A stretch of DNA of 64,000 bases from CAXXOK01 sp963675365 (GCA_963675365.2 CAXXVA010000003.1:496001-560000), one strand, 5' to 3'. Shown: positions 27,114-35,051, counted from the stretch's first letter. Notes: generated by a model from the sequence alone, not told the origin. Program-made: numbers and translations.

Positions 27114-27769
27114 GCGCTCTCACACTCCGTGAGCAGCTTTCGCATCAGGATTTCCAGTTGCTTTAACACCGTGAGTGCGCTGCGCGTGCGCCTGCCTTTC
27201 AAGTAATATAAAAGCCTTGTAACGTTTTCAAACGCCGCCATGCTGCCCATGCCGAAAAACGAAGTGACGACTTCTCCTCCGCCCTGCCGCACCCATTGCA
27301 GGGTGAGGCTGGTGGCGCAGTAGCAGTCGTTATCGGCGGAGAACTCGATGGAGCCTTCAAAGGCGTTGCGCAGATTTTGGAATACCTTGCTTAAGGGCTG
27401 GAGTACGCTGTCGGCCAGACCGCAGACGCGGACCCGTTCGCAGCTTTTAAAGCGTTCGACGGTGAAAAAGTCCCGCATGTCGTTAACGGTGATTTCGGGA
27501 TAGACGTGCAGCGCCGTTTCGGCTCGACCCTTGCACACGAAGCGCTTGATGTCGGCGTGTTCCAGAAAGGCTTTGGCGTCGCCGGGTGTGTTCACGCGCA
27601 GGATAAACTGCGCGCCCTCGATACCCTGAATCCGGCCGTACATCGCGGGGCTGATCTCCAGAAAATTGGCGCCGCTTTGGCACAGAAGACCTGCGATCTC
27701 TTGCAGCGTATTGTCGCTGAGATCGAATGCTTCCAGATGCACAAGCGTTCTGTCAATAATACGGATCAT
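27110..27769 (-). CDS. NifV-like (homocitrate synthase family) protein A, metal ligands lost
   Basis: Short DRE-TIM barrel protein of 219 residues. D6-R-T-L at the start corresponds to the DRE region. IEFSADNDCYCATSLTLQW aligns with the H-x-H-N-D-x-G-x-A motif but has S144 and D146 instead of the two metal-ligand His. VVTSFFGMGSMAAFENVTRLL matches the family GxGERAGN helix region in degenerate form. Ribosome site CGGAGG precedes ATG 27769. It is coupled by ATGA overlap to a second degenerate paralogue, suggesting a heteromer. It differs from the clostridial nifV-omega/alpha split because both products contain a strand-1 motif. Confidence 0.7.
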   Translation of the reverse strand: MIRIIDRTLVHLEAFDLSDNTLQEIAGLLCQSGANFLEISPAMYGRIQGIEGAQFILRVNTPGDAKAFLEHADIKRFVCKGRAETALHVYPEITVNDMRDFFTVERFKSCERVRVCGLADSVLQPLSKVFQNLRNAFEGSIEFSADNDCYCATSLTLQWVRQGGGEVVTSFFGMGSMAAFENVTRLLYYLKGRRTRSALTVLKQLEILMRKLLTECESA

Positions 27770-27802
27770 GTACGCCTCCGCGAATGTCGGTCGGACTCGG
27801 GT

Positions 27803-28111
27803 TTAGATCATATACTCCTCCACGGGATTGCCTTCTTCCAGATGCTGTTCGGCGATTTTGACGATCGCGTCCTCGTCGAGGTTTCCGTACCATACGCCCT
27901 GTGGGTAGACGACCATCACGGGGCCGTTCTGGCAAATGCCGAAACACCCGGTGTTGTTGATCATCACGTCTGACGTCAGGTCGCGGTCTTCCACTTCCTG
28001 CATCAGGGTCATCAGCAGGTCGGGGCTGCCTTTTTTAGCGCAGACCCCGTTCTGCGCGCCGCCAAGCCGGCAACTGGTACAGATGAAAACGTGGTACTTT
28101 GGCGATACCAT
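27803..28111 (-). CDS. Thioredoxin-like [2Fe-2S] ferredoxin (clostridial nitrogenase-associated type)
   Basis: 102-residue electron carrier with the thioredoxin-like 2Fe-2S fold. Cys at positions 11, 24, 56 and 60 match the ligand positions known for the Clostridium pasteurianum 2Fe-2S ferredoxin, which binds its MoFe protein specifically. The GVWYGN stretch near the C terminus is typical. It lies 12 bp after nifK with an AAAGGAGG ribosome site, so a role beside MoFe protein is well supported by context. Confidence 0.92.
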   Translation of the reverse strand: MVSPKYHVFICTSCRLGGAQNGVCAKKGSPDLLMTLMQEVEDRDLTSDVMINNTGCFGICQNGPVMVVYPQGVWYGNLDEDAIVKIAEQHLEEGNPVEEYMI

Positions 28112-28123
28112 GGTGAACCTCCT

Positions 28124-29491
28124 TTACATGACGGCTTCAAAGTCTTCGTCGGCCGCGTCGCGGTCCTGCCGGGCCATGAGCGCTTCCAGGATGCGCTCCG
28201 CCATGCGGATACCGCCGCGGTAGCCGACCACCGGCTGCAGGGGACCCGCATAGCGGTCGAGCACCGGGAAACCCATGCGCACGATGGGGATATCCTCCGC
28301 CTTGGCGATATACTTGCCGTAGGAGTTGCCAAGCAGCAGGTCGACCGGCTCGTTCTTGATGAGCTGATGCAGGTAGAACAGGTCGGTATCCGCTTTGACG
28401 GTGCATTCGTCCTGCAAACCGTACTTGCCCAGCAGATCCGTTACCAGGGCTTCGAATTCCTTTTTGGGCGTACCGGTGATCACATACTTGGGAATCATGC
28501 CCATCTCCAGGCACAGGCTGGTCATCGCGTATACGATGTCTGGATCGCCGTAGACGGCCACCTTTTTGCCGTTGGTGTAGGGGCTGGAATCCAGCAGCAG
28601 GTCCACCAGGCGCCCGCGCTCGTTTTCCAGTTCCGCCGGCACGTCCGCGTCGGACGCGGCTTTGAGCGCCATCACGTACTGATCCGTGAACGCGATGCCC
28701 ACGGGCAAGGGCAGAAGCTCGGTGGGAAGCTCGAACTTTTTCATCATCAGGCTCGCGGCCTCGGCCGATGCGATGTGCCCGAGCGCCAGCAGCGCGCGGC
28801 TGCCGCCGATCTGCTGAATGTCATTGAGGCGGGTGCCGCCGTTGCCGTAGTATTCGTAGCGACCGGTCATGGGCGTGTCCATGGTGTTATCGTGGTCGGG
28901 CAGCAACACGGGGTTGACCTGCAACAGCGTCGCCAGCCGTTTCAGCTCGCGACAGTCGCCGGGCTCCACCCAGCCGGGGAAGACGGCCACGCGGTAGTTG
29001 GCGATCGCCTCGGGCTGCGCCAGCTGGTTGATGATGGCGCACATCATGTTGGCAAAACCCTGGATGTGCGAGCCTTCGTAGCTGGGGGTGCTGGCGTAGA
29101 TCACGGTTTTGCCGTCGGGGATTTTCAGATCCATCAGGTAGCTTTGCACATCGTCGCCGATGGTTTCGGACAGGCACGTGGTGTGCACGGCGATAATATC
29201 GGGATCGTAGATATCGAAGATGTTTTTCACCGAGGTATTCAGGTTGCTGCGGCCGCCGAACACCGACGCGCCTTCGGTGAAAGACGACGAGGTGGCGATG
29301 GCGGGCTCCTTGAAGTGGCGTCCCAGCACCGTGCGGTGATAGGAGCAGCAGCCCTGGCTGCCGTGGCTGTGGGGCATGCACTTGTGGATGCCCAGCGCGC
29401 AATACAGCGCGCCGACGGGTTCGCAGGTTTTGCAGGGGTTGATGGTCGCGCCCTTGCGCTCGACCACTTTGCTTGGCGTCATATCAAGCAT
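28124..29491 (-). CDS. nifK: Nitrogenase MoFe protein beta subunit
   Basis: Beta chain holding half of the P-cluster ligands: C23 (TCEPVGA), C48 (GSQGC) and C106 (HTTCLSETIGDD). At 455 residues it lacks the ~50-residue N-terminal extension of proteobacterial NifK, as in C. pasteurianum. The start overlaps the nifD stop by one base, behind AGGAGG. It works as an alpha2-beta2 tetramer with NifD, reduced by NifH. Confidence 0.96.
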   Translation of the reverse strand: MLDMTPSKVVERKGATINPCKTCEPVGALYCALGIHKCMPHSHGSQGCCSYHRTVLGRHFKEPAIATSSSFTEGASVFGGRSNLNTSVKNIFDIYDPDIIAVHTTCLSETIGDDVQSYLMDLKIPDGKTVIYASTPSYEGSHIQGFANMMCAIINQLAQPEAIANYRVAVFPGWVEPGDCRELKRLATLLQVNPVLLPDHDNTMDTPMTGRYEYYGNGGTRLNDIQQIGGSRALLALGHIASAEAASLMMKKFELPTELLPLPVGIAFTDQYVMALKAASDADVPAELENERGRLVDLLLDSSPYTNGKKVAVYGDPDIVYAMTSLCLEMGMIPKYVITGTPKKEFEALVTDLLGKYGLQDECTVKADTDLFYLHQLIKNEPVDLLLGNSYGKYIAKAEDIPIVRMGFPVLDRYAGPLQPVVGYRGGIRMAERILEALMARQDRDAADEDFEAVM

Positions 29492-31089
29492 CAGGCTTCA
29501 CCTCCTAAAGATCCGGCGAGGTTGGGGGTCGTCTCCCACGGGGCTTTAACAAACTGCCAGGCCGCGGAATACAGCGCCATCGTCATATCCCGTCCGAAGT
29601 TCACCGCACCCGTAAACCCGGCGTAGGGGCCGGAATAATCGTAGCTGTGGATCTGGCGGGACGCGCAGCCGTCCTTAAGCACGGAATACTTGTCCTTCAG
29701 ACCGGAGAGGAAGATATCGGGACGCACTTTTTTGATGAACTCGTCGGTTTCAAAATAGTTATAGTCGTCCACGACCAGGTGGCCTTTTTGCATTTCGTGC
29801 ATCATGCCGTCGTAGTTGTCGATCTCCACGCCTTGGTGGCGCAGCGCTTCGATCTCCTCGGGGGAATAGCGCTGGCGGAAGTGCTCAGGATCGGGCTGGA
29901 CGGTGATTTCCTCGATGTTTTTGGAATCGGCGTCGGGCTTGACGTCGGGGATCACTGCGCGGCCTTCGTAGTCGTCCCGGTGGGCGAACTCGTAGCCCGC
30001 GATGACCGTTTCCACGCCGAAGTCTTCCAAAAGCTTCTGGTAATGGTGGCTGCGGGAGCCGCCCGAGAAGATGCCCGCCGTTTTGCCCTTAAGCTTCAGG
30101 CGGTAGTGCTCCATATCGTCGCGGATGATTTCCAGCTCGTCGGCGATCACCTCTTCGATGCGTTCGGTCAGCTTGGGATCGCCGAAGTACTTGCCGATCA
30201 TCCGCAGGCTTTCGCAGGTCGCAGCCACGCCGATGAAGTTGACCTTGATCCAGTCGATGCCATACTTTGTTTTCATCATTTCGGCGATGTAATTGATGGA
30301 ACGGTGGCACATAACCAGGTTGAGTTCCGCCAGGTGCGCCGATTTCATTTTTTCATAGGAACCGTCGCCCGTGAACACGTTCACGACTTCGATGCCGCAG
30401 CGCTTTAGGATACGCTCCTCTTCCCACGCGTCCGAGCCGATGTTGTACTCGCCCAGAATGTTGACGGAGAACTGGGTTTCCGGCTTCTGGTCGCCCGTAC
30501 CGATGATGTATTTCATCAGGCCGTTGTTGGCGATGTGATGGCCGGACGACTGCGACACGCCCTTGTACCCTTCGCAGGAGTAGGCGATCACGGTGACGCC
30601 GTATTTCTGCTCGGACATCTTGGCGATGGCCTGCACGTCGTCTCCGATCAGGCCGATGGGGCAGGTGGAGCAGATCATGATGCACTTGGGATCGAAGATC
30701 TCCATGCACTCGTCGATGGCCTTTTCCAGCTTCTTTTCCCCGCCGAACACGATATCCGTGGAGCGCATGTCGGTGCAGACGCAGTAGGGGAGGAAGTTCT
30801 TGCCGTCGTCTCCGGCCTTGGCGCGGTTGCGGCGGGTGCCCCAGCTGTAATACGCGCAGCCGATCGGCCCGTGGGTGATGATGCACACGTCCTTCAGCGG
30901 CCCGACCACCACGCCCTTGCAGCCGGCATAGCAGCAGCCGCGCGCCGTCATGATGCCGGGAACCGTACGGGTGTTTGCGTTAATGGTATCGGGCGTATCG
31001 CCCAGTTCCATTTGGGTGATATGTTCCTTGCGGTTTTTATAAACGCGCGCGGAGTATTTATCCAGCAGGCGTTCTCGTTGCGTACTCAC
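29491..31089 (-). CDS. nifD: Nitrogenase MoFe protein alpha subunit (group III, clostridial type)
   Basis: Alpha chain carrying FeMo-cofactor and half the P-cluster. P-cluster Cys are C52, C78 (GPIGC) and C143 (STCPIGLIGDD). Cofactor ligands are C261 (NLVMCHRS) and H481 (IHSYDYSGPY). The active-site Q180 and H184 (GVSQSSGHH) correspond to Gln191 and His195 of Azotobacter, while its Trp444 is Tyr483 here. The 532-residue length includes an insertion (about 380-432) like that of C. pasteurianum NifD. GTG start with AAGGAGGG upstream. No delta-subunit gene (anfG/vnfG) is present, supporting a Mo enzyme. Confidence 0.96.
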   Translation of the reverse strand: MSTQRERLLDKYSARVYKNRKEHITQMELGDTPDTINANTRTVPGIMTARGCCYAGCKGVVVGPLKDVCIITHGPIGCAYYSWGTRRNRAKAGDDGKNFLPYCVCTDMRSTDIVFGGEKKLEKAIDECMEIFDPKCIMICSTCPIGLIGDDVQAIAKMSEQKYGVTVIAYSCEGYKGVSQSSGHHIANNGLMKYIIGTGDQKPETQFSVNILGEYNIGSDAWEEERILKRCGIEVVNVFTGDGSYEKMKSAHLAELNLVMCHRSINYIAEMMKTKYGIDWIKVNFIGVAATCESLRMIGKYFGDPKLTERIEEVIADELEIIRDDMEHYRLKLKGKTAGIFSGGSRSHHYQKLLEDFGVETVIAGYEFAHRDDYEGRAVIPDVKPDADSKNIEEITVQPDPEHFRQRYSPEEIEALRHQGVEIDNYDGMMHEMQKGHLVVDDYNYFETDEFIKKVRPDIFLSGLKDKYSVLKDGCASRQIHSYDYSGPYAGFTGAVNFGRDMTMALYSAAWQFVKAPWETTPNLAGSLGGEA

Positions 31090-31163
31090 GCCGTTCCCTC
31101 CTTACGTAAATGTTGATTCAGCATCCTGCACGCTGCCGGGCACTTTTCCGCCGTCTTGTTCCC

Positions 31164-31202
31164 GCGGAAACCTCGGAGTAGCGCTGCTGCTTCGGTTTCC
31201 GC
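31164..31202. repeat. Dispersed palindromic element, copy 1 (between nifI2 and nifD)
   Basis: Stem GCGGAAACC / GGTTTCCGC, then a TC bulge on one side and an inner stem GGAGTAG / CTGCTTC with two G-T pairs. The loop starts CGCTG. The copy at 45617-45658 has the same architecture with different paired bases. It lies in the only long gap (175 bp) of the nif operon and could affect mRNA processing or relative expression. Confidence 0.75.
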
Positions 31203-31264
31203 AAACACAATCCGATGAAAACCTGCCGCCGCACCGCACAGGCATTGATTCACCATTTACTGTC

Positions 31265-31648
31265 TTAAAACACTTCGTCGGCCGCTTCGCCGTCGCGCAC
31301 GCGGTAGCTTTCCTCGATCGGGCAGACGAAGATCTTGCCGTCGCCCCGGTTGCCCGTCTGGTTGGCTTCCACGATCAACTGCACCGCCTTTTCGGCCAGA
31401 TCGTCGCTGGTCACCAGGGTGAACAGGCGCTTGGCGATCAGCCGCGTGGCCTCGGTAAAGTGTTCGCCGATGACGTCCTGGGGCAGCTTGCCCGACTGCA
31501 TCAGCGCGGCGACCAGCTCGGTATCCGCGTTCTTTTTGCCGCGGCCAAGGCACGAACGGCAGGTGAAGGCGGGGAAGTGGTTTTCCATCAGGATGCGCTT
31601 GGTCGCGTTGATTTTATTGGGACGTATAATGGCGATGATCTCTTTCAT
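31265..31648 (-). CDS. nifI2: Nitrogenase-associated PII protein NifI2
   Basis: GlnB-family regulator of 127 residues. Its T-loop is longer than in NifI1 (about residues 37-67), as in NifI2 proteins. In methanogens a NifI1-NifI2 complex blocks the MoFe protein when fixed nitrogen is plentiful and is relieved by 2-oxoglutarate. C-terminal GDGKIFVCPIEESYRVRDGE is the PII B-loop/C-terminal signature. Ribosome site AAGGAGG. Located between nifH and nifD, the arrangement of group III nif operons. Confidence 0.95.
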   Translation of the reverse strand: MKEIIAIIRPNKINATKRILMENHFPAFTCRSCLGRGKKNADTELVAALMQSGKLPQDVIGEHFTEATRLIAKRLFTLVTSDDLAEKAVQLIVEANQTGNRGDGKIFVCPIEESYRVRDGEAADEVF

Positions 31649-31658
31649 GTCGGCCTCC

Positions 31659-31982
31659 TTACAGGCCGGGCTTGCCGGTGGATACGGTGTAAGCTTCGGA
31701 CACAGTGGAAACGAAGATCTTGCCGTCGCCGAAGTTACCCGCGCCGGTGCGCGCCGTACGGATGATGATCTTGATGATGTCGTCTTTGTTTTCGTCGTCG
31801 CAGACGACCATCAGCATTTCCTTGGGGATCTCGTCGTACTGGACATTGCCTACGATGATGCCCTTTTGCTTGCCGCGGCCGTACACTTCCATTTTGGTCA
31901 CCGCGGGGAAGCCCGCCGCCAGAAGTTCGGTAATAACCTCATTGGTTTTCTGCGGACGGATGATGGCTCTGATCAGTTGCAT
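31659..31982 (-). CDS. nifI1: Nitrogenase-associated PII protein NifI1
   Basis: GlnB-family regulator of 107 residues with a NifI1-type T-loop (VYGRGKQKGIIVGNVQYDEIPKEM) and GDGKIFVSTVSEAYTVSTG. It acts with NifI2 in post-translational ammonia switch-off. It starts 13 bp after nifH behind GGAGGC. Confidence 0.95.
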   Translation of the reverse strand: MQLIRAIIRPQKTNEVITELLAAGFPAVTKMEVYGRGKQKGIIVGNVQYDEIPKEMLMVVCDDENKDDIIKIIIRTARTGAGNFGDGKIFVSTVSEAYTVSTGKPGL

Positions 31983-31995
31983 CGTTTCTGCCTCC

Positions 31996-32814
31996 TCAAT
32001 CCATTATGCCGTGTTCCATCAGGATCTCCTCAAGCCTGTCGATGGCCATGGGCTTGGGGATGACGAACATGTCGTTTTCATCCACTTTGCGGGCGAGCGC
32101 GCGGTATTCGTCGGCCTGCGCCTCTTCCGGGGAGAAATCAATCACGGTCTTCTTGTGGATTTCCGCACGCTGCACGGCGTTGTCGCGCGGAACGAAGTGT
32201 ATCATCTGGGTTCCGATCTCTTTGGCGACGCTTTCCACCAGCGCGGCCTCGCCGTCCACCTTGCGGGAGTTGCAGATCAGCCCGCCCAGGCGCACGCCGC
32301 CGGTGTTTGCGTACTTGGCGATACCCTTTGCGATGTTGTTGGCCGCGTACAGCGCCATCATTTCGCCCGAGCATATGATGTAGATTTCCTGGGCTTTGCC
32401 CTCGCGGATGGGCATGGCGAACCCGCCGCACACAACGTCGCCAAGCACGTCGTAGAATACGTAATCCAGATCGGCTTCATACGCGCCAAGCTGTTCCAGC
32501 AGGTTGATCGAGGTGATAATGCCGCGCCCCGCGCATCCTACGCCTGGTTCCGGGCCGCCCGATTCCACGCCCTTGATGCCGCCGTACCCTTCTTTCAATA
32601 CGGCGTCCAGTTCGATATCGTCGCCCTCTTCCCGAAGCGTATCCAGAACGGTTTTCTGCGCCAGGCCTCCCAGCACCAACCGCGTCGAGTCCGCCTTGGG
32701 ATCGCAGCCGACAATCATCACTTTTTTGCCCATCTCGGCCAGCCCCGCCGTAAGGTTCTGCGTGGTGGTCGATTTTCCGATGCCGCCCTTTCCGTAAATG
32801 GCCACTTGCCTCAT
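31996..32814 (-). CDS. nifH: Nitrogenase iron protein (dinitrogenase reductase)
   Basis: ATP-driven electron donor to MoFe protein; a dimer with one 4Fe-4S cluster. Walker A GKGGIGKST (residues 8-16), cluster Cys C94 (GVGCAGRG) and C129 (DVVCGGFAMP), and Arg in CAGRG (the ADP-ribosylation position) are intact. Start ATG 32814 follows CGGAGGA; the 272-residue length is normal. First gene of the nif unit. The roughly 220 bp upstream shows only a weak promoter match (TTGTAC, 17 bp, TGTATT on the minus strand) and no sigma-54 or NifA-type site was seen. Confidence 0.97.
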   Translation of the reverse strand: MRQVAIYGKGGIGKSTTTQNLTAGLAEMGKKVMIVGCDPKADSTRLVLGGLAQKTVLDTLREEGDDIELDAVLKEGYGGIKGVESGGPEPGVGCAGRGIITSINLLEQLGAYEADLDYVFYDVLGDVVCGGFAMPIREGKAQEIYIICSGEMMALYAANNIAKGIAKYANTGGVRLGGLICNSRKVDGEAALVESVAKEIGTQMIHFVPRDNAVQRAEIHKKTVIDFSPEEAQADEYRALARKVDENDMFVIPKPMAIDRLEEILMEHGIMD

Positions 32815-32986
32815 GCCTGTTTCCTCCGTTCTTTCCGCCGGGAAGTTCAGTAATGCAAAACAGCGCGTGCCCTTGCGGGCCGCGCCGTTGCTTATGAAAA
32901 CATCATAATGCAAAAACTAATACAATTCCATACAGCATTTCGTACAAATCAGCGGTGAAAATTTAGAGGATTTGTTGAAGAACGCA

Positions 32987-33010
32987 TCAAAAAGCCCCGA
33001 AAACCGGGGC
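32987..33010 (-). terminator. Terminator of the GntR gene
   Basis: GCCCCG and CGGGGC pair across a short loop and are followed on the minus strand by five T. It lies downstream of the regulator and upstream of the nifH promoter region, insulating them. Confidence 0.75.
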
Positions 33011-33039
33011 GTCAATATGAAAGCATAGGGGAGAACAGC

Positions 33040-33741
33040 CTATACGGGCAGGCTGTCTTCTTTAAAATAATGCCGGAATTCTGAAAACAGGCGCGGCCCG
33101 AGCCTGCGGATATTGCCGTAGAGGTGGCGGCGCATCAGCGGTTCGATGCGGTCCACCGCCCCGGCGTCGATGATATCGAGCATTTCGCGGTGGTCGGTCA
33201 GCACATCGCGTACGTTTTCACCCGCGTGTATATCCAGCGTCATAAAACGGGAATAGCTTGCGTCCATCCGCTCCAGCGACGCGCCGAGGGTTTCCCTGCT
33301 GATGGCGCGGTAGCAAACCTTGTGCATGGCAAGGTCGTTGTCCAAAAAGCGGTAGACGTCAAAGTTCTCCCGCGCTTCAAAGTATTTCTTGCCTTCCTCC
33401 TCAAGCTGCGTCATGGCAAACTCCAGGGCGCTGCGGTCGGCCGGGGTGAAGGTATGGATAAAATCACGGAGCACCATGCTTTCGATGGCTACGCGGGCGT
33501 AAATATCCTGCTCTATTTCCTGATAGTTCAGAAGCGTTACCGTGCTGCCCTTATACGGTTCGATGGTGACGAAGCCCTTGTTCTTCAGCCGCTGCAGCAC
33601 AGTGCGGATCGGCGTTCTGGATACGCCGAAACGTTTGCAAAGGCTGTTTTCGCTCAGGTCATTGCCTGGCTCAATCATCAGCGCGATAATTTCGTTTTTG
33701 ACGATTTTATAAATGTCGTCCGTGCTGCGGGTGCTTTCCAT
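33040..33741 (-). CDS. GntR family transcriptional regulator (FCD/FadR subfamily)
   Basis: DNA-binding regulator of 233 residues. N-terminal winged helix (about 8-72, LSENSLCKRFGVSRTPIRTVLQRL) and a C-terminal all-helical FCD ligand domain with metal-type residues (D114/H118 region DNDLAMHK, later HREMLD, and RRHLYGN). Divergent from the dctPQM operon, which it probably controls by binding a carboxylate effector. The palindromes at 33827-33836 and 33901-33940 are candidate operators. Confidence 0.9.
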   Translation of the reverse strand: MESTRSTDDIYKIVKNEIIALMIEPGNDLSENSLCKRFGVSRTPIRTVLQRLKNKGFVTIEPYKGSTVTLLNYQEIEQDIYARVAIESMVLRDFIHTFTPADRSALEFAMTQLEEEGKKYFEARENFDVYRFLDNDLAMHKVCYRAISRETLGASLERMDASYSRFMTLDIHAGENVRDVLTDHREMLDIIDAGAVDRIEPLMRRHLYGNIRRLGPRLFSEFRHYFKEDSLPV

Positions 33742-33772
33742 AGCTTTCCCCTTTTATTGATAATATATCCCT

Positions 33773-33801
33773 ATCATAGGTCTGTAAGCCTTGAAAGTCA
33801 A
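33773..33801 (-). promoter_or_regulatory. Promoter of GntR gene
   Basis: TTGACT, 17 bp, TATGAT on the minus strand, about 35 bp before the start codon. Confidence 0.7.
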
Positions 33802-33826
33802 GTAAATTTTTCAATATTATCATAAC

Positions 33827-33836
33827 TTGTATACAA
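33827..33836. promoter_or_regulatory. Candidate GntR/FCD operator TTGTATACAA
   Basis: Perfect 10-bp palindrome in the GntR-dctP intergenic region. Related GTATAC or near-matching sites occur upstream of tctC and of the GGDEF gene. It fits the short palindromes bound by FCD-type GntR proteins. Confidence 0.5.
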
Positions 33837-33896
33837 TCAAAATGAATCGGAAAAACGATAATAAATATAATCTTTAGAAAATAATCGTTTTGGGTA

Positions 33897-33940
33897 TTGC
33901 AAACATGTATCCGAATATGATATAGTGTGGATACATGTTT
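33897..33940 (+). promoter_or_regulatory. dctP promoter inside a 12-bp inverted repeat
   Basis: TTGCAA, 18 bp, TATAGT. AAACATGTATCC (33901-33912) and GGATACATGTTT (33929-33940) form a perfect inverted repeat flanking the -10 region, so a bound repressor, or a hairpin in the transcript, could block expression. Confidence 0.6.
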
Positions 33941-34010
33941 GGAGGCAGGCCGGATACCTGCATGCGGATGCCGATCCAAATCAAAAAAACATAAACGGGA
34001 GGTTTCTTTA

Positions 34011-35051
34011 ATGAAGATGAAACAGTTACTGGCAGTCCTGCTGGCGTTTGCGATGATCCTCGGGCTTACCGCGGCGTTTGCAGAAGAAGCGGATCCCTTC
34101 GCGGAACTGGACTACTACGTGATGAAAATCGGCCATGCGCAGCCGGAATCAAACGTCCGCCACTTGTCGCTGGTGCAATTCAAGGATGATGTTGAAGCGG
34201 CAACCTACGGGCACATTACCGTGGAACTGTACGCCAACAGCGGACTCGGAAACGACGACGCACTGCCCGAACAGATCCTGGTCGGCGCCGTGGAAGCCAT
34301 GCGCGGCGGGCACTTTGCCTTAATGCCGGAACTGATCACGTTTACCGCTCCGTTCATCGCGCAAAACCGCGCGGAAGTGTCCGCGTTGCTCGACAGCGAT
34401 CTGGCCAAGGAAATCTGCGCGTCTGCCGGAGCCAAAGTCAACGGCATCATCCTCGACGTATGCGATGCCGGCGGCTTCCGCCAGTTCTCCAACAATGTTC
34501 GCCCGATCACCTCGCCGGCGGATATGGTAGGCCTGAAAATGCGCATAGCGCCGGGTATGGATACCATCGATTACACGTTCAAAGCGATGGGCGCAAATAC
34601 GGTCAGCATTCCCTATAACGACCTGTATATGTCCCTGAACACCGGCGTGGCGGACGGCCAGGAAAACCCCTGGGTGAACATCGTCGCCATGGCGTTCTAT
34701 GAAGTGCAGAAGTACTTCACAGAGATCAACTACCAGTTCCATCCCGATCCGTTCATCGTCAACCTCGACTGGTGGAACTCGCTGCCGGAAGAATTCCAGG
34801 CTATCGTGCAGACTGCCGCGACCGCAATGGGCGACTACAACGATCAGCTGGTGGACGAACTGCAGGGAGCAGCCAAGCAAGTCGTTCTGGATTATGAAGG
34901 CTGTGAAGTGTATGTGCCGACCGCCGACGAGATTGCCGTGTTCGTAGAGGCCGCTCAGCCTGTGTACCAGCAGATGGTCGAAGCGGGTATCTGCACGCAG
35001 GAGCAGATCGATACGATGTTCGCAATTGTCGCGGAAGTGCGCGGAGAATAA
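34011..35051 (+). CDS. TRAP transporter solute-binding protein DctP
   Basis: Extracytoplasmic binding protein of 346 residues for a carboxylate-type solute. The signal peptide (residues 1-24, ending AAFA) lacks a lipobox Cys. The family Arg that clamps the carboxylate is in MVGLKMRIAPG, and LNTGVADGQENP is the DctP signature. Strong ribosome site GGGAGG. A hairpin follows the stop, then DctQ and DctM. The exact substrate cannot be read from sequence. Confidence 0.93.
   Translation: MKMKQLLAVLLAFAMILGLTAAFAEEADPFAELDYYVMKIGHAQPESNVRHLSLVQFKDDVEAATYGHITVELYANSGLGNDDALPEQILVGAVEAMRGGHFALMPELITFTAPFIAQNRAEVSALLDSDLAKEICASAGAKVNGIILDVCDAGGFRQFSNNVRPITSPADMVGLKMRIAPGMDTIDYTFKAMGANTVSIPYNDLYMSLNTGVADGQENPWVNIVAMAFYEVQKYFTEINYQFHPDPFIVNLDWWNSLPEEFQAIVQTAATAMGDYNDQLVDELQGAAKQVVLDYEGCEVYVPTADEIAVFVEAAQPVYQQMVEAGICTQEQIDTMFAIVAEVRGE

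Noticed and set aside
28091..29626. Long plus-strand open frame opposite nifK
   Set aside because: Mirror of a clearly conserved gene; long antisense frames are expected at this GC content, and the translation shows no family motifs.
31164..31202. Terminator inside the nif operon
   Set aside because: Stem is followed by no T run on either strand, and the second copy at 45617-45658 also lacks one.
29491..32814. Possibility that the nitrogenase is Fe-only, vanadium or a tetrapyrrole/F430-type reductase
   Set aside because: NifD has both cofactor ligands (C261, H481), all P-cluster Cys and Gln/His at 180/184; NifI1/NifI2 are present and there is no delta subunit. These fit a Mo-type group III enzyme.
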